Below, in pieces: positions 43,934 to 53,737 of a stretch of DNA of 64,000 nt. Location: assembly GCA_018195615.1 (NCBI GenBank), contig JAGTPG010000002.1:2856501-2920500 (forward strand), written 5' to 3'. The DNA comes from Streptomyces tuirus. GTDB taxonomy: Bacteria; Actinomycetota; Actinomycetes; Streptomycetales; Streptomycetaceae. The stretch's first letter is position 1. Each line of letters opens with the position of its first letter. The notes beneath the pieces were generated by a model. The model was not told the origin of the DNA, ran no database searches, and saw only the letters and a list, made by a program, of their open reading frames with translations. The position numbers were made by a program, and so were the translations under genes.

Positions 43934-45310
43934 TTGTCGACTGCCTCAGTCGTCGCTCCCGCGTCCGTCACCAAGGCCCGCACCGCCAAGGCGGCCCCGG
44001 ACACCACCGTCACCGACCCCGCGCTCGTCAAGCGTGCCGTGAAGGCGGCCGCGCTCGGCAACGCGATGGAATGGTTCGACTTCGGTGTCTACAGCTACAT
44101 CGCCGTCACGCTGGGCAAGGTCTTCTTCCCCTCGGGCAACCCCACCGCGCAGTTGCTGTCCACGTTCGGCGCCTTCGCCGCGGCCTTCCTGGTCCGCCCC
44201 CTCGGCGGCATGGTCTTCGGTCCGCTCGGCGACCGCGTCGGCCGCCAGAAGGTCCTCGCCCTCACCATGATCATGATGGCGGCGGGCACCTTCGCGATCG
44301 GCCTGATCCCGTCGTACGCGACGATCGGTGTCGGCGCGCCCGTCCTGCTGCTGGCGGCCCGCCTCGTGCAGGGCTTCTCCACCGGCGGCGAGTACGCGGG
44401 TGCCTCCACGTTCATCGCCGAGTACGCCCCCGACAAGCGGCGCGGCTTCCTCGGCAGCTGGCTGGAGTTCGGCACCCTGGCCGGTTACATCGCCGGCGCG
44501 GGTCTGGTCACGATCATGACCGCGCTGCTCTCCGCCGACGACCTGACGTCCTGGGGCTGGCGCATCCCGTTCCTGATCGCGGGCCCGATGGGCATCATCG
44601 GCCTCTACCTGCGGATGCGGCTGGAGGAGACCCCGGCGTTCGCGGCCGAGGCCGAGAAGGCCGAGAACAACCGGCCCAAGGCGCCGCTGCGCGAGATGAT
44701 CACCGGGCAGTGGCGTGCGCTGCTTCTCTGCGTCGGCCTGGTGCTGGTCTTCAACGTCACCGACTACATGCTGCTGTCGTACATGCCGAGCTACCTGACC
44801 GGTCAGCTCCACTACGACGAGACGCACGGTCTGCTGGTCGTCCTCGGTGTGATGGCCGTGATGATGATCGCCCAGCCGTTCGTGGGCGCGCTGACCGACC
44901 GCGTCGGACGCCGCCCGGTGATCGCCACCGGCTGCGCGGGCTTCCTGCTGCTGTCCGTCCCGGCCCTGCTGCTGATCCGCGAGGGCAGTCTGCTCGCGGT
45001 CGCGCTCGGCATGGGCGCCCTCGGCCTGCTGCTGGTGTGCTTCACGGCGGCGATGCCCTCGGCGCTGCCGGCCCTCTTCCCGACGAAGGTCCGCTACGGC
45101 TCGCTGTCCATCGGCTTCAACGTCTCCGTGTCCCTGTTCGGCGGCACGACGCCGCTGGTGGTCACGGCGCTGATCGGGGCGACCGGGAACATGATGATGC
45201 CCGCGTACTACATGATGGCCGCGGCCGTGATCGGCGGTTTCGCGGTGTGGCGCATGGCGGAGTCGGCGGGACGCCCGCTGCCGGGCTCGGCACCCTCCGT
45301 GGAGCGCTGA
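43934..45310 (+). CDS. MFS proline/betaine-type proton symporter
   Basis: 458 residues, 12-helix sugar/metabolite symporter family: GNAMEWFDFGVYSYIAVTLG near the first helix, FGPLGDRVGRQKVL (motif A), LVQGFSTGGEYAGASTFIAEYAP and SWGWRIPFLIAGP, all typical of ProP-like osmolyte or dicarboxylate:H+ symporters. I placed the start at TTG 43934 with a GGAAGG box upstream; the ATG at 43802 would add an unlikely 44-residue leader. It carries no C-terminal ProP coiled coil. Osmolyte or organic acid import is inferred. Confidence 0.8.
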   Translation: MSTASVVAPASVTKARTAKAAPDTTVTDPALVKRAVKAAALGNAMEWFDFGVYSYIAVTLGKVFFPSGNPTAQLLSTFGAFAAAFLVRPLGGMVFGPLGDRVGRQKVLALTMIMMAAGTFAIGLIPSYATIGVGAPVLLLAARLVQGFSTGGEYAGASTFIAEYAPDKRRGFLGSWLEFGTLAGYIAGAGLVTIMTALLSADDLTSWGWRIPFLIAGPMGIIGLYLRMRLEETPAFAAEAEKAENNRPKAPLREMITGQWRALLLCVGLVLVFNVTDYMLLSYMPSYLTGQLHYDETHGLLVVLGVMAVMMIAQPFVGALTDRVGRRPVIATGCAGFLLLSVPALLLIREGSLLAVALGMGALGLLLVCFTAAMPSALPALFPTKVRYGSLSIGFNVSVSLFGGTTPLVVTALIGATGNMMMPAYYMMAAAVIGGFAVWRMAESAGRPLPGSAPSVER

Positions 45311-45373
45311 GACACGCCGGGCGAAAAGGCACTGACAGCGCACGCGTGCACCAACTATCTTTGTCAACGCCAC

Positions 45374-45392
45374 TAGTTAGGAAAGCTAACTA
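45374..45392. promoter_or_regulatory. Inverted repeat upstream of the O-methyltransferase
   Basis: TAGTTAG (45374-45380), a 5-bp spacer, and CTAACTA (45386-45392): a perfect 7-bp inverted repeat 23-41 bp before the ATG, noticeably AT-richer than its surroundings. It looks like an operator, of the type used by MarR or PadR proteins, overlapping the promoter. Confidence 0.6.
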
Positions 45393-45414
45393 TGCGTACG
45401 AAAGGTTCAGGTGC

Positions 45415-46086
45415 ATGAGCGAGTCGCACGTCTGGGACGAGGTCGACGCCTACTTCACCGCTCAGCTCGCCCCGGACGACGATGCCCTGGCGGCGGCCCT
45501 GCGCGACAGCGACGCCGCCGGGCTTCCGCACATCAACGTCGCGGGCAACCAGGGCAAGCTCCTCCAGCTCCTGGCGCAGATCCAGGGCGCCCGCCACATC
45601 CTGGAGATCGGCACGCTCGGCGGCTACAGCACCATCTGGCTGGGCCGCGCCCTGCCCGCCGACGGGCGGCTGGTCTCCCTGGAGTACGACCCCAGGCACG
45701 CCGAGGTCGCCGTCCGCAACATCGCCCGCGCCGGCCTCGACAAGCTCGTCGAGGTGCGGGTGGGACCGGCCCTGGAGTCGCTGCCCAAGCTGGCCGACGA
45801 GAACCCGCCGCCCTTCGACCTGGTCTTCATCGACGCCGACAAGGTCAACAACCCGCACTATGTGGAGTGGGCCCTGAAGCTCACCAGCACGGGCAGTCTG
45901 ATCGTCCTCGACAACGTCGTCCGCGGTGGCCGGGTGACCGACGCGGAGAGCCCGGCGCCGGACGTGGTGGGCACCCGCGCCGCCATCGAACTGATCGGCA
46001 GCCATCCCAGGTTGAGCGGGACGGCGATCCAGACGGTCGGCATGAAGGGGTACGACGGCTTCGCGGTGGCCCGGGTGCTCGCCTAG
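45415..46086 (+). CDS. O-methyltransferase (caffeoyl-CoA OMT-like, PF01596)
   Basis: 223 residues. ILEIGTLGGYSTIWLGRALP (SAM motif I), LVSLEYDPRHAEVAVRNI, FDLVFIDADKVNNPHYVEWALKL and GSLIVLDNVVRGGRV are classic for divalent-metal-dependent catechol/caffeoyl-CoA OMTs. The Asp/Asp/Asn metal ligands fall in FIDADK and LDNV. ATG 45415. The family commonly methylates aromatic vicinal diols; no aromatic biosynthesis gene adjoins it. Single gene with its own palindrome-bearing promoter. Confidence 0.9.
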   Translation: MSESHVWDEVDAYFTAQLAPDDDALAAALRDSDAAGLPHINVAGNQGKLLQLLAQIQGARHILEIGTLGGYSTIWLGRALPADGRLVSLEYDPRHAEVAVRNIARAGLDKLVEVRVGPALESLPKLADENPPPFDLVFIDADKVNNPHYVEWALKLTSTGSLIVLDNVVRGGRVTDAESPAPDVVGTRAAIELIGSHPRLSGTAIQTVGMKGYDGFAVARVLA

Positions 46087-46114
46087 AGGCTCGCGGGGGC
46101 CGGCCTGGAGGTGG

Positions 46115-48234
46115 TCAGGCGAGTGTCACGATCCGGTCGGCCGTGTCGAGGCCCGAGCGCTCGTGGGTGACCAGGAGCGTGGTGCGGCCGCGGGTGGCGT
46201 CGAGGATGTCGGCGAGCACGGCGGCCGCGGTGTCCGGGTCGAGTCCCTCGGTGGGTTCGTCCAGGACGAGGACGGGCGGGTCGGCGAGCAGCGCGCGGGC
46301 CAGCAGCAGGCGCCTGCGCTGCCCGCCCGACATGGTGGTGCCGTCCGAGCCGAGCAGGGTGTCCCAGCGGTCGGGCAGCGACTCGATCCAGTCCAGCAGC
46401 CGCGCCCTGCCGGCCGCTTCGCGCAGCTCGGCGTCCGTGGCGACGGGGCGGGCCAGCAGCAGGTTCGCGCGGATCGTGGCGTGGAAGACGTGCGCGTCCT
46501 GGGTCATGCCGGTGATCACGCGCCGGACGTCGGCGCCCGCGCAGTCGCTCAGTTCCCGCCCGCCGACGCGGATGCTGCCGGCCTCGTACGGGACGAACCG
46601 CATGAGCGCCGCGATCAGCGTCGACTTGCCCGACCCACTGGCGCCGAGGAGCACCACCCTGCGGCCGGGCGGCAGCCGCAGGCTCACCCCGTCCAGGGCC
46701 GGTGGGCCGCCGGGGCGGTGGCGTACCCGCAGGTTGGTGATGTCCACGCCGAGCGGCTCGTCGGTGGGGAGCGGGAGCGGGGCGGGCGGGTCGGTGACGG
46801 GGGGCGGTGTGTCGAGGAGGTCCGACAGCCGCCGCGCGGAAGCCCGTACGTCGGCGAGGCGGCGGGCGGCGGCGGGCAGCGGGGTGAGGGCCTCGAAGGA
46901 GATCAGCGCGAGGACCGCGAGGACAGTGAGGTACACGGCGGGCAGCTCACCGGCGGCGTGCGCGCGCAGCGCCAGCCAGGTGACGCCGACCGTCGTCCCG
47001 CCCTGGAACAGCAGCACCACGGCCGAGGCGAGCGACGTGGTCAGGGCCCCCCGGCGCTCCAGGGCGGCGATCCGCTCGGCGGCGTGACGCGCCCGCTCGT
47101 GCGCGCGGCCCCGGGCGCCGTACGCGGCGAGGTCCGCCGCGCCCCGGGTCAGGTCCACGGTGAGCGCGGCGAGTTCGGCGCGAGCCGCCTTCTCCGCGCG
47201 GCCGGTACGGCGGGACAGCGCCAGCACCAGTGCGGGTACGAGGAGTCCCGCTACGGCCAGGAGCAGCCCGAGCAGGAGCCCTGCCGACGGCAGCAGCGCC
47301 GTGGCCGTCGCGGTCGCGGCCGCGGCGACCGCGCAGGCGGCCCCGGCCGGGATGAGGACCCGCAGCAGCACGTCCTGGGCGGCGTCGACGTCGTCGACGA
47401 GCCGGGTCAGGAGGTCGCCGCTGCGGAAGGCGGGGGTACCGGCCGGTGCGAGCGGTACCAGCGCCTCGTACACCCGGGTCCGGAAGCCCGCGACGGCCCG
47501 CAGCACGCCGTCGTGCCCGAGCAGCCGGTCGGCGTAGCGCAGCGCTCCGCGCCCCAGCGCCAGGGCGCGCACGGCGACGATCGCGACACTCACCGCGGCG
47601 AGCGGCGGCTGCTGCGCGGCCCGGGTGATCAGCCAGGCGGCGGTGGCCATCAGCGCGGCGGCGGCGAGTTCGCTCCCGGCCGCGGCGAGCGCGGCGGGCA
47701 ACAGCCTGCGCCAGTACGGCACGAGATGCCGCAGCAGCCGGAGGGTGGGCCGACCGGCGGGAGCACCGGCTCCCCCGGGCAGGGCGCGACCCCGACAGCC
47801 TCCTTGCGAGGGCCGCTCGAGGGGCGGGGCCCCTGAGAGGCCACGGGCATGCCTGCCGCGGACGCCGACGACGGACGCTGTTCCGGCGGGGGCGTGCCCC
47901 CACCCGCCACGGACGCCCCCGAACCCCGCTCCGGCACAGGCGCGCGCCCACCCGCCACGGACGCCGACGAACCCCGCTCCGGCACAGGCGCGCGCCCACC
48001 CGCCACGGGCGCCGACGAACCCCGCTCCGGCACAGGCGCGCGCCCACCCGCCACGGGCGCCGACGAACCCCGCTCCGGCACAGGCATGCATCCACCCGCC
48101 ACGGGCGTCGACGAACCCCGCTCCGGCACAGTCGCGCGCCCACCTGCCACGGGCGCCGACGGGCGCTGTTGCGGCGGGGGCGTGCGCCCACCTGGCGCGG
48201 GCGGCGGCGAAGGGTGTTCTCCTTGGACTGTCAT
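46115..48234 (-). CDS. cydC: CydC, ABC exporter subunit for cytochrome bd assembly, repeat-bearing N-terminus and one frame break
   Basis: Heterodimeric thiol/haem ABC exporter subunit. The ATG at 48234 overlaps the CydD stop in ATGA. Residues 1 to about 155 are a proline/glycine-rich extension made largely of 16-residue repeats (VAGGRAPVPERGSSAP). One base is missing near 47750, then the six-helix domain (LVPYWRRLLPAALAAAG onward) and the ATPase follow: Walker A LLGASGSGKST, signature MSGGQRRR, Walker B VLVLDEPTEGLDPDT. A different start at 48091 in the second frame gives a longer spurious leader; operon overlap favours 48234. Needed for periplasmic maturation of CydAB. Confidence 0.8.
47870..48215. 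repeat. 48-bp tandem repeat encoding the CydC N-terminal extension
   Basis: About seven units of 48 bp; one begins at 47941 and the next at 47989. Each unit reads, on the coding minus strand, as about 16 residues of the VAGGRAPVPERGSSAP type. Central units differ by one or two bases, edge units more. The period is a multiple of three, so unit gain or loss would keep the frame. Confidence 0.85.
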
Positions 48235-49922
48235 GACGTCACCAGCCCTTCCGTGCGCGGCTGTCGGGGCGGAGTGACGCTGCCCGCTCGTACCGTGATG
48301 ATCCGGTCGGCGTGCGGCAGCAGGCTCGTGCGGTGGGCGACCACGATCGACGTCCGGCCGCGCATGAGGTCGACCGTGGCGCGCGTGACGGCGGCCTCGC
48401 TCTCGGGGTCGAGGTGGGCGGTCGGTTCGTCGAGGAGCAGCACGGGCGCGTCCTTGAGGAACGCGCGGGCCAGGGCGATGCGCTGCCGCTGACCGGCGGA
48501 GAGCCCGGCACCGTGCTCCCCGAGCAGCGTGTGGTAGCCCTGGGGCAGTTCCTCGACGAAGACGTCGGCGGCGGCGGCGCGGGCCGCCCGCCGCACCTCG
48601 GCGTCGCTCGCGTCGGGCCGCCCGAGGCGGATGTTGTCCGCGACGGACGCCGCGAACAGGTGGGGACGCTGCGGAACCCACGCCACCTGGGCGTTCCACG
48701 CGCCGGGCGGGAGGGCCGCGAGGTCGGTGCCGCCGATGTCGACCCGGCCCGACACGGGGGCGACGAAGCCGAGGAGCAGTGACAGCAGCGTGGACTTGCC
48801 CGCGCCGCTCGGGCCGACCAGGGCGATGTGCTCGCCGGGGCGGACAGAGAGGGAGACGCCTCGCAGGGCGGGCGTGTCGCGGCCCGGGTAGTGGACCGTG
48901 ACGTCGTCGAGCCGCAGCCGCGCCGTGCGGGCGTCGGGGACCGGGACGCGGTCGGCGGCGCGCGAACCGGCCGGGTCCTCCTCGTCGAGGATCGCGAAGA
49001 CCCGCTCGGCGACCGTGACGCCCTCGGCGCTGTCGTGGAAGGCGGCGCCCGCGGCCCGCAGCGGCAGATACGCCTCGGGGGCGAGGAAGAGCACGATCAG
49101 GGCCGTACGCAGCTCCGTCTCACCGCCGAGCAGCCGCAGTCCGATCGGGACGGCCACGAGGGCCACGGAGAGCGTGGCGACCGTCTCCAGGACGAAGGAG
49201 GACAGGAACGCCACCCGCAGCGTCCGCATGGTGGCCCGCCGGTGCGCGTCCGCCATCTCGCCCACCACCCGGGTCTGGTGCCGGTCGCGGCCGAACGCGC
49301 GCAGCGTGGGCAGTCCGGCCACCACGTCCAGGAAGTGGCCGCCGAGCCGCGCCAGCAGCCGCCACTGCCGGGCCGTGCGCCGGGCGGTGTGCATGCCGAC
49401 CAGCGCGCCGAACACGGGGATCAGCGGCAGCGTCACGACGATGATCAGCGCCGAGGCCCAGTCGGTCCACAGCAGCCAGCCGACGACGGTGACGGGCACG
49501 ACCGCGGTGGCCGCCATCGTGGGCAGGTACCCGACGACGTAGGGGTCCAGGGCGTCGAGGCCACGCGTGAGGAGCGTGGCCGTCTCACCGTGGCGGCGGG
49601 CCGCCAGCCGCAGCGGGCCGGTGTGCTCCAGCCGGCTGGTGATCCGGTCCCGCAGGGTGCGCTTGGCGTCGGCGGCGGCGCGCTGGGCGAGCACTCCGCG
49701 GGCCCAGCTCAGCAGGGCGCGCAGCCCCATGACGGCGGCCAGCGCGGCCAGCGGCGCGAACCAGCCCGGGTGCCCGGCGAAGCCGTCCGCGAGGACCGTC
49801 GCGAGCAGGGTCGCCTGGGCGACGACGAGCACGGCCCCCAGCAGCGCCAGCGCCGTGGCGGTCGCCATGTGGCGCCGCAGCACGGGGAGTTCCCGCATCA
49901 GGCGGCGTTGGACCGGCTTCAT
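48231..49922 (-). CDS. cydD: CydD, ABC exporter subunit for cytochrome bd assembly
   Basis: 563 residues. Six-helix exporter domain (RRHMATATALALLGAVLVVAQATLLA to HDSAEGVTVAERVFAIL) and ABC domain with Walker A GPSGAGKST, signature LSAGQRQR and Walker B VLLLDEPTAHLDPES. The GARRHGETATLLTRGLDALDPYVVGYLP region is typical of CydD. The ATG at 49922 is favoured over an upstream in-frame start. Lies 23 bp after cydB; its TGA overlaps the cydC ATG. Partner of CydC. Confidence 0.9.
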   Translation of the reverse strand: MKPVQRRLMRELPVLRRHMATATALALLGAVLVVAQATLLATVLADGFAGHPGWFAPLAALAAVMGLRALLSWARGVLAQRAAADAKRTLRDRITSRLEHTGPLRLAARRHGETATLLTRGLDALDPYVVGYLPTMAATAVVPVTVVGWLLWTDWASALIIVVTLPLIPVFGALVGMHTARRTARQWRLLARLGGHFLDVVAGLPTLRAFGRDRHQTRVVGEMADAHRRATMRTLRVAFLSSFVLETVATLSVALVAVPIGLRLLGGETELRTALIVLFLAPEAYLPLRAAGAAFHDSAEGVTVAERVFAILDEEDPAGSRAADRVPVPDARTARLRLDDVTVHYPGRDTPALRGVSLSVRPGEHIALVGPSGAGKSTLLSLLLGFVAPVSGRVDIGGTDLAALPPGAWNAQVAWVPQRPHLFAASVADNIRLGRPDASDAEVRRAARAAAADVFVEELPQGYHTLLGEHGAGLSAGQRQRIALARAFLKDAPVLLLDEPTAHLDPESEAAVTRATVDLMRGRTSIVVAHRTSLLPHADRIITVRAGSVTPPRQPRTEGLVTS

Positions 49923-49945
49923 CCCGGGGCACCTCTCGTCGCTGG

Positions 49946-50969
49946 TCAGAAGTAGCTGGGGTGACGGCGGCCCGTGCGCCCCCGGAAGGCCCACCAGCTC
50001 CAGGTCTGGTACGCGAGGATCACCGGGATCAGCACGATTCCGAACGCGGTGAGGATCTTGAGCGTGGCGCCGTCCGTGACGGCCTCGCCGATGGTCATCC
50101 CGCGCCCGAGGAGCTGATCAGGACGTACGGGTAGTGGCCGGCGCCCACGAGCGGCACGGGCAGCAGCGTCGCGCAGCAGGTGGCGACGAACGCCCGGCCG
50201 TGATGGCCGTGGGACAGGTACCACCAGGCGCCGGCGAGGGCCCCCGCGAACAGGACGGCGAGGACGGCCGAGGTGCCCGGGTTCGTCATCGACGCGCCCG
50301 CCCGAACAGCGTCAGCAGCAGCGGGAGGAGGGCGACGACCCCGGCCGCGCGCAGCAGGGTGACGCCCAGGCGCCGTGCCTCGAAGGCGAGTCCGGGCGCC
50401 GAGCGCAGGGCGAGGAACGCCGCCCCGTGCGCCGCGAAGAGCAGCGCGGTGGTCACCCCGCAGGCCAGCACGAACGGCGCGAACACGTCGCCGAAGCCGA
50501 TGTGGAAGACCCCGTCGGGCCGGCGGGGCACGCCGTGCAGCAGCAGACCGAGGACGAGCCCCCAGCACAGGGCGGGCACCGCGCCGCCGAACACGATCAG
50601 GGCGTCCCACCACCGGCGCCCGCGGGCGGTGCGGGCACGGCCGCGCAGCTGGACCGCGGCGTTGCCGAGGACCAGGCCGACCAGGATCGCCACGATCAGC
50701 GGATACAGGCCGGACAGCAGGGTGCCCTCCAGGTGCGGGAAGGCCCCGAACAGGACACCCGTGAAGGCGACCAGCCAGACCTCGTTGCCCAGGAAGAACG
50801 GCGCGATGGCCTCCAGGGCGGCGTTGCCGCGGGTGCTCTCGGGCTTCTCCTCGTCGTGTCCGCCGAGGAAGGGGTGCAGCATCTGTACGCCGTAGTCGTA
50901 GCCGCCGAGTACGAAGTACCCGGCGAGCAGCAGGCCGAGGAGGGCCAGCCAGAAGATCTCCAGGCTCAT
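49946..50969 (-). CDS. cydB: CydB, cytochrome bd oxidase subunit II, two frame breaks
   Basis: About 340 residues. ATG 50969: EIFWLALLGLLLAGYFVLGGYDYGVQM, then AIAPFFLGNEVWLVAFTGVLFGAFP and VFAPFVLACGVTTALLFAAHGAAFLAL are typical of CydB. The frame breaks near 50285 and near 50105, each consistent with one lost base; between them lies GAWWYLSHGHHGRAFVATCCATLLPVPL and after them FGIVLIPVILAYQTWSWWAF, the final helix. Forms the heterodimeric quinol oxidase with CydA, high oxygen affinity. Confidence 0.8.
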
Positions 50970-51040
50970 CTCGCTCAACTTTCCATCGCAGCAGGGGTCG
51001 TCTGCAGGGGCGTCTCGGTTCGCGCCGGACGCGGCCCGGC

Positions 51041-52336
51041 TCAGAGGGCCGGGGCCATCTGTTTCTCGCCGGTGCCGCCCTCGGGCACGTCGTCTTCGAG
51101 CGGTTCGGTGGCGCCCAGTTGGGTGGCGTCGGGGCCGCGCCGGGCGAAGCGGGTGATGAGGGTCCAGTTCGTCACCGCCAGGGCGACGAAGACGGCGATG
51201 AACACGGCGCAGGACACGGCCAGTGAGACCCTGCTGACGTGGGACAGGGCGTCGTCGACCGTCAAGTGGCCGTAGACGATCCAGGGTTGGCGTCCCACCT
51301 CGCGGAAGACCCAGCCGCCCACGGAGGCGATGAAGGGGAACGGGATCATCGCGGTCAGCAGCCAGGCGAAGGGGCGCCAGCGCACCAGCCGGTCCTTCCA
51401 CAGCAGGAGGACGGCGATGATGGTGACGGAGGAGACCGTGTAGCCGATCACGATCATGGTGTCCATCGCGACGCCCAGCCAGTCGGCCGCCGGGGGCCGG
51501 TAGTCGCCGGGCCCGAACTGCCCGGCGAGCCGCGCCTGCACCTGGTCGAGGTCGCCGCCCTCCCGGATCGCCGCCTTCATGGGCTGGTTGTCGCGGAGCA
51601 GCGGCATCTGCATCTCGCCGACGGTGGCGACGAACCAGCTGGTGGGTGTGGCCACCAGCAGTGCCAGCCGCAGGGAACCGCGGAACAGCAGCGTGTCCTT
51701 GGTGCCCCGGGCCAGGTGGTAGGCGCTGATCCCGAGGACGAGGACGCTGCCGGTCATGAGCGCGGCGAGCGTGACGTGGGCGAGCGCGACCAGGGCGCTG
51801 GGGTTGGTGAGCAGCGCCCCGAAGTCGGTCAGGTAGGCGACGCCGTCCCGGATCTCGTAGCCGACGGGGTGCTGCATGAAGCCGTTGGCGATGAGGATCC
51901 AGTAGGCGGAGGCGTACGCGGTCAGGGCGACCAGCCAGATCAGCGTGACGTGCACGCCCTTGCGCAGCCGGCCCCAGCCGAAGATCCACATGCCGAGGAA
52001 GGTGGACTCGGCGAAGAAGGCGATGAGGGTCTCGAGCGCCAGCGGGGCACCGAAGACGTTGCCGGCGAACTTGCTCAGGCCGCTCCAGCTGAGGCCGAAC
52101 TGGAACTCCATGACGAGGCCGGTGACGATGCCGACCGCGTAGTTGATGACGTAGAGCTGGCCCCAGAAGCGGGTCATGCGCTCCCGGACCTCTCTCTTGG
52201 CGGGATCCCGGGTGAACGCGGCCCAGGTGTGCATGACCGCGACCAGAGGGACGAGCCCCATGGTGAGGATCACGAACAGCCAGTGAATGCCGGTCGTGGC
52301 CGCGAACTGGAGTCTGGCCAGCTCCACAGCGCTCAT
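51041..52336 (-). CDS. cydA: CydA, cytochrome bd oxidase subunit I
   Basis: 431 residues from ATG 52336 with AGGAAGG upstream. LARLQFAATTGIHWLFVILTMGL carries the N-terminal haem b595 histidine region, FWGQLYVINYAVGIVTGLVMEFQFGLSW and FFAESTFLGMWIFGW are core helices, and VGEMQMPLLRDNQP/GWVFREVGRQPW bracket the Q-loop. The Q-loop is the short form usual in Actinobacteria. First gene of cydABDC, divergent from a LysR gene. Confidence 0.9.
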   Translation of the reverse strand: MSAVELARLQFAATTGIHWLFVILTMGLVPLVAVMHTWAAFTRDPAKREVRERMTRFWGQLYVINYAVGIVTGLVMEFQFGLSWSGLSKFAGNVFGAPLALETLIAFFAESTFLGMWIFGWGRLRKGVHVTLIWLVALTAYASAYWILIANGFMQHPVGYEIRDGVAYLTDFGALLTNPSALVALAHVTLAALMTGSVLVLGISAYHLARGTKDTLLFRGSLRLALLVATPTSWFVATVGEMQMPLLRDNQPMKAAIREGGDLDQVQARLAGQFGPGDYRPPAADWLGVAMDTMIVIGYTVSSVTIIAVLLLWKDRLVRWRPFAWLLTAMIPFPFIASVGGWVFREVGRQPWIVYGHLTVDDALSHVSRVSLAVSCAVFIAVFVALAVTNWTLITRFARRGPDATQLGATEPLEDDVPEGGTGEKQMAPAL

Positions 52337-52496
52337 GGTGCGACCTTCCTGGGGGACGGGTGGCCGGTTGGACGGCGGACGGATGCGGAAACGGATGACT
52401 GACGGAGGCGGGCCCCGCCTCGCGTGTGCAGGTGACGGGCGTTGTCGCGCCCGGCACCTGTGCGGTGACCCTGATGGAGACCGTAGGGAGGATTGC

Positions 52497-52549
52497 TTAT
52501 GCATTCCAAGACCGTTTTCGCCATGTAATGATTACCCAGAAGGCATAAG
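52497..52549. promoter_or_regulatory. Inverted repeat CTTATGC...GCATAAG in the cydA / LysR intergenic region
   Basis: Seven-base arms at 52497-52503 and 52543-52549 flank an AT-richer 39-bp core (including CATGTAATGATTAC) immediately before the LysR GTG. LysR regulators typically bind such interrupted dyads in the divergent region. I saw no Rex-type TGTGA(N8)TCACA site here. Confidence 0.45.
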
Positions 52550-52561
52550 TGAAGGTGGACC

Positions 52562-53484
52562 GTGGATCTGCTCCAGTTGCGCTACTTCCAGGCCGTCGCC
52601 CGTTACGAGCACATCAGCCGCGCCGCGGAGGAGCTGCGCGTCGCCCAGCCCTCGCTCAGTCGCACCATCGCGCGCCTGGAGGCCGAGTTGGGCTCGCCGC
52701 TCTTCGACCGGCAGGGCCGCCGCATCCGGCTCAACCAGTTCGGCTCGATGTTCCTGCGGCATGTCGACCGCGCCCTGAGCGAGCTCGACGACGGCCGCAG
52801 AGCCGTCCGTGAGGCCCGCGACCTGGGGCTCGGCAGGGTGAGCGTGGCCTCCGAGACCCTCCTGACGATCATCCCGCTGCTGGGCAGCTTCCGAGCCGCC
52901 TTCCCCGCGCCGACGTGCGGCTCTTCCAGTCGAACGCGGAGGAGATGGAGCGCCAGCTGCGCGCCCGGGAGGTCGATTTCTGTGTGGCCTCGCAACCGCT
53001 GACCGGCAACACCCTCGAATCGATCGAGCTCTTCCGCGAGGAGGTGCTGCTCGCGGTGCCGCACGGGCACTGGCTCGACGGCCGGGAGAGCGTGACGATC
53101 CCCGAGATCGCCGACGAGCCCTTTGTGACCACCCGCCTCGGCCACTGGCAACGCGCCCTGCTCGACCGGCTGTTCGCCGCCGAGGGGCTCAACCCGCTGC
53201 TGTCCTGCGAGGGCAACGAGCCGGGCGCCAGCCAGGACATGATCAGCGCGGGCCTCGGCATCGGCCTCATCCCGGCGGCCTCCCGCCAGGTCGGCACGCG
53301 GGTCCCGGTCGCCTGGGTGCACGTGGACGCGCCCGACTGCCACCGGGTGCTCACCCTGGTGTGGGACCGCCACACGTACCTGTCCGAAGCCGCCCAGAAA
53401 CTTCAGGAGTTCATCCTCAGCCGGCCCTTCATGACGCACCGCCTGCCCGACCCGCGCCGCGAACCCGATCGCGATCCGTCGTAG
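52562..53484 (+). CDS. LysR-family transcriptional regulator, one frame break
   Basis: About 307 residues from GTG 52562. HTH: LRYFQAVARYEHISRAAEELRVAQPSLSRTIARLEAELG. Effector domain resumes in the next frame at VRLFQSNAEEMERQLRAREVDFCVASQP and ends with HTYLSEAAQKLQEF. One C is missing near 52908. It is divergent from cydA, so it may control the cyd operon. A C-terminal RLPDPRREPDRDPS tail is charged and probably disordered. Confidence 0.8.
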
Positions 53485-53737
53485 GGAGCCGACGACGCCC
53501 AGTCCTCGCGTCCTGTCGCACCGGGGAACTCCTTTGCTACGATCCAGCGCGCTGCCGTATCCCCGGCCCAGGACGTCGCGTGTCCTAACGGCCGGCGTCT
53601 GACGGCATGTCGGCAGGGGTGTCGCGTCCCCCACCGGCCGCCCGCGGTGTCATCCGCTTCATCCGTTCCCATGTGACCGGCATCCGTGCCCGACCGCGTC
53701 CGCGCGTGCGGCCGGATCGCCATCGAGGAGTTCACCC

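Noticed and set aside
47870..48215. Possible CRISPR array because of regular 48-bp repeats
   Set aside because: There are no unique spacers between the repeats. The period is 48 bp throughout, coding, and in frame with CydC.
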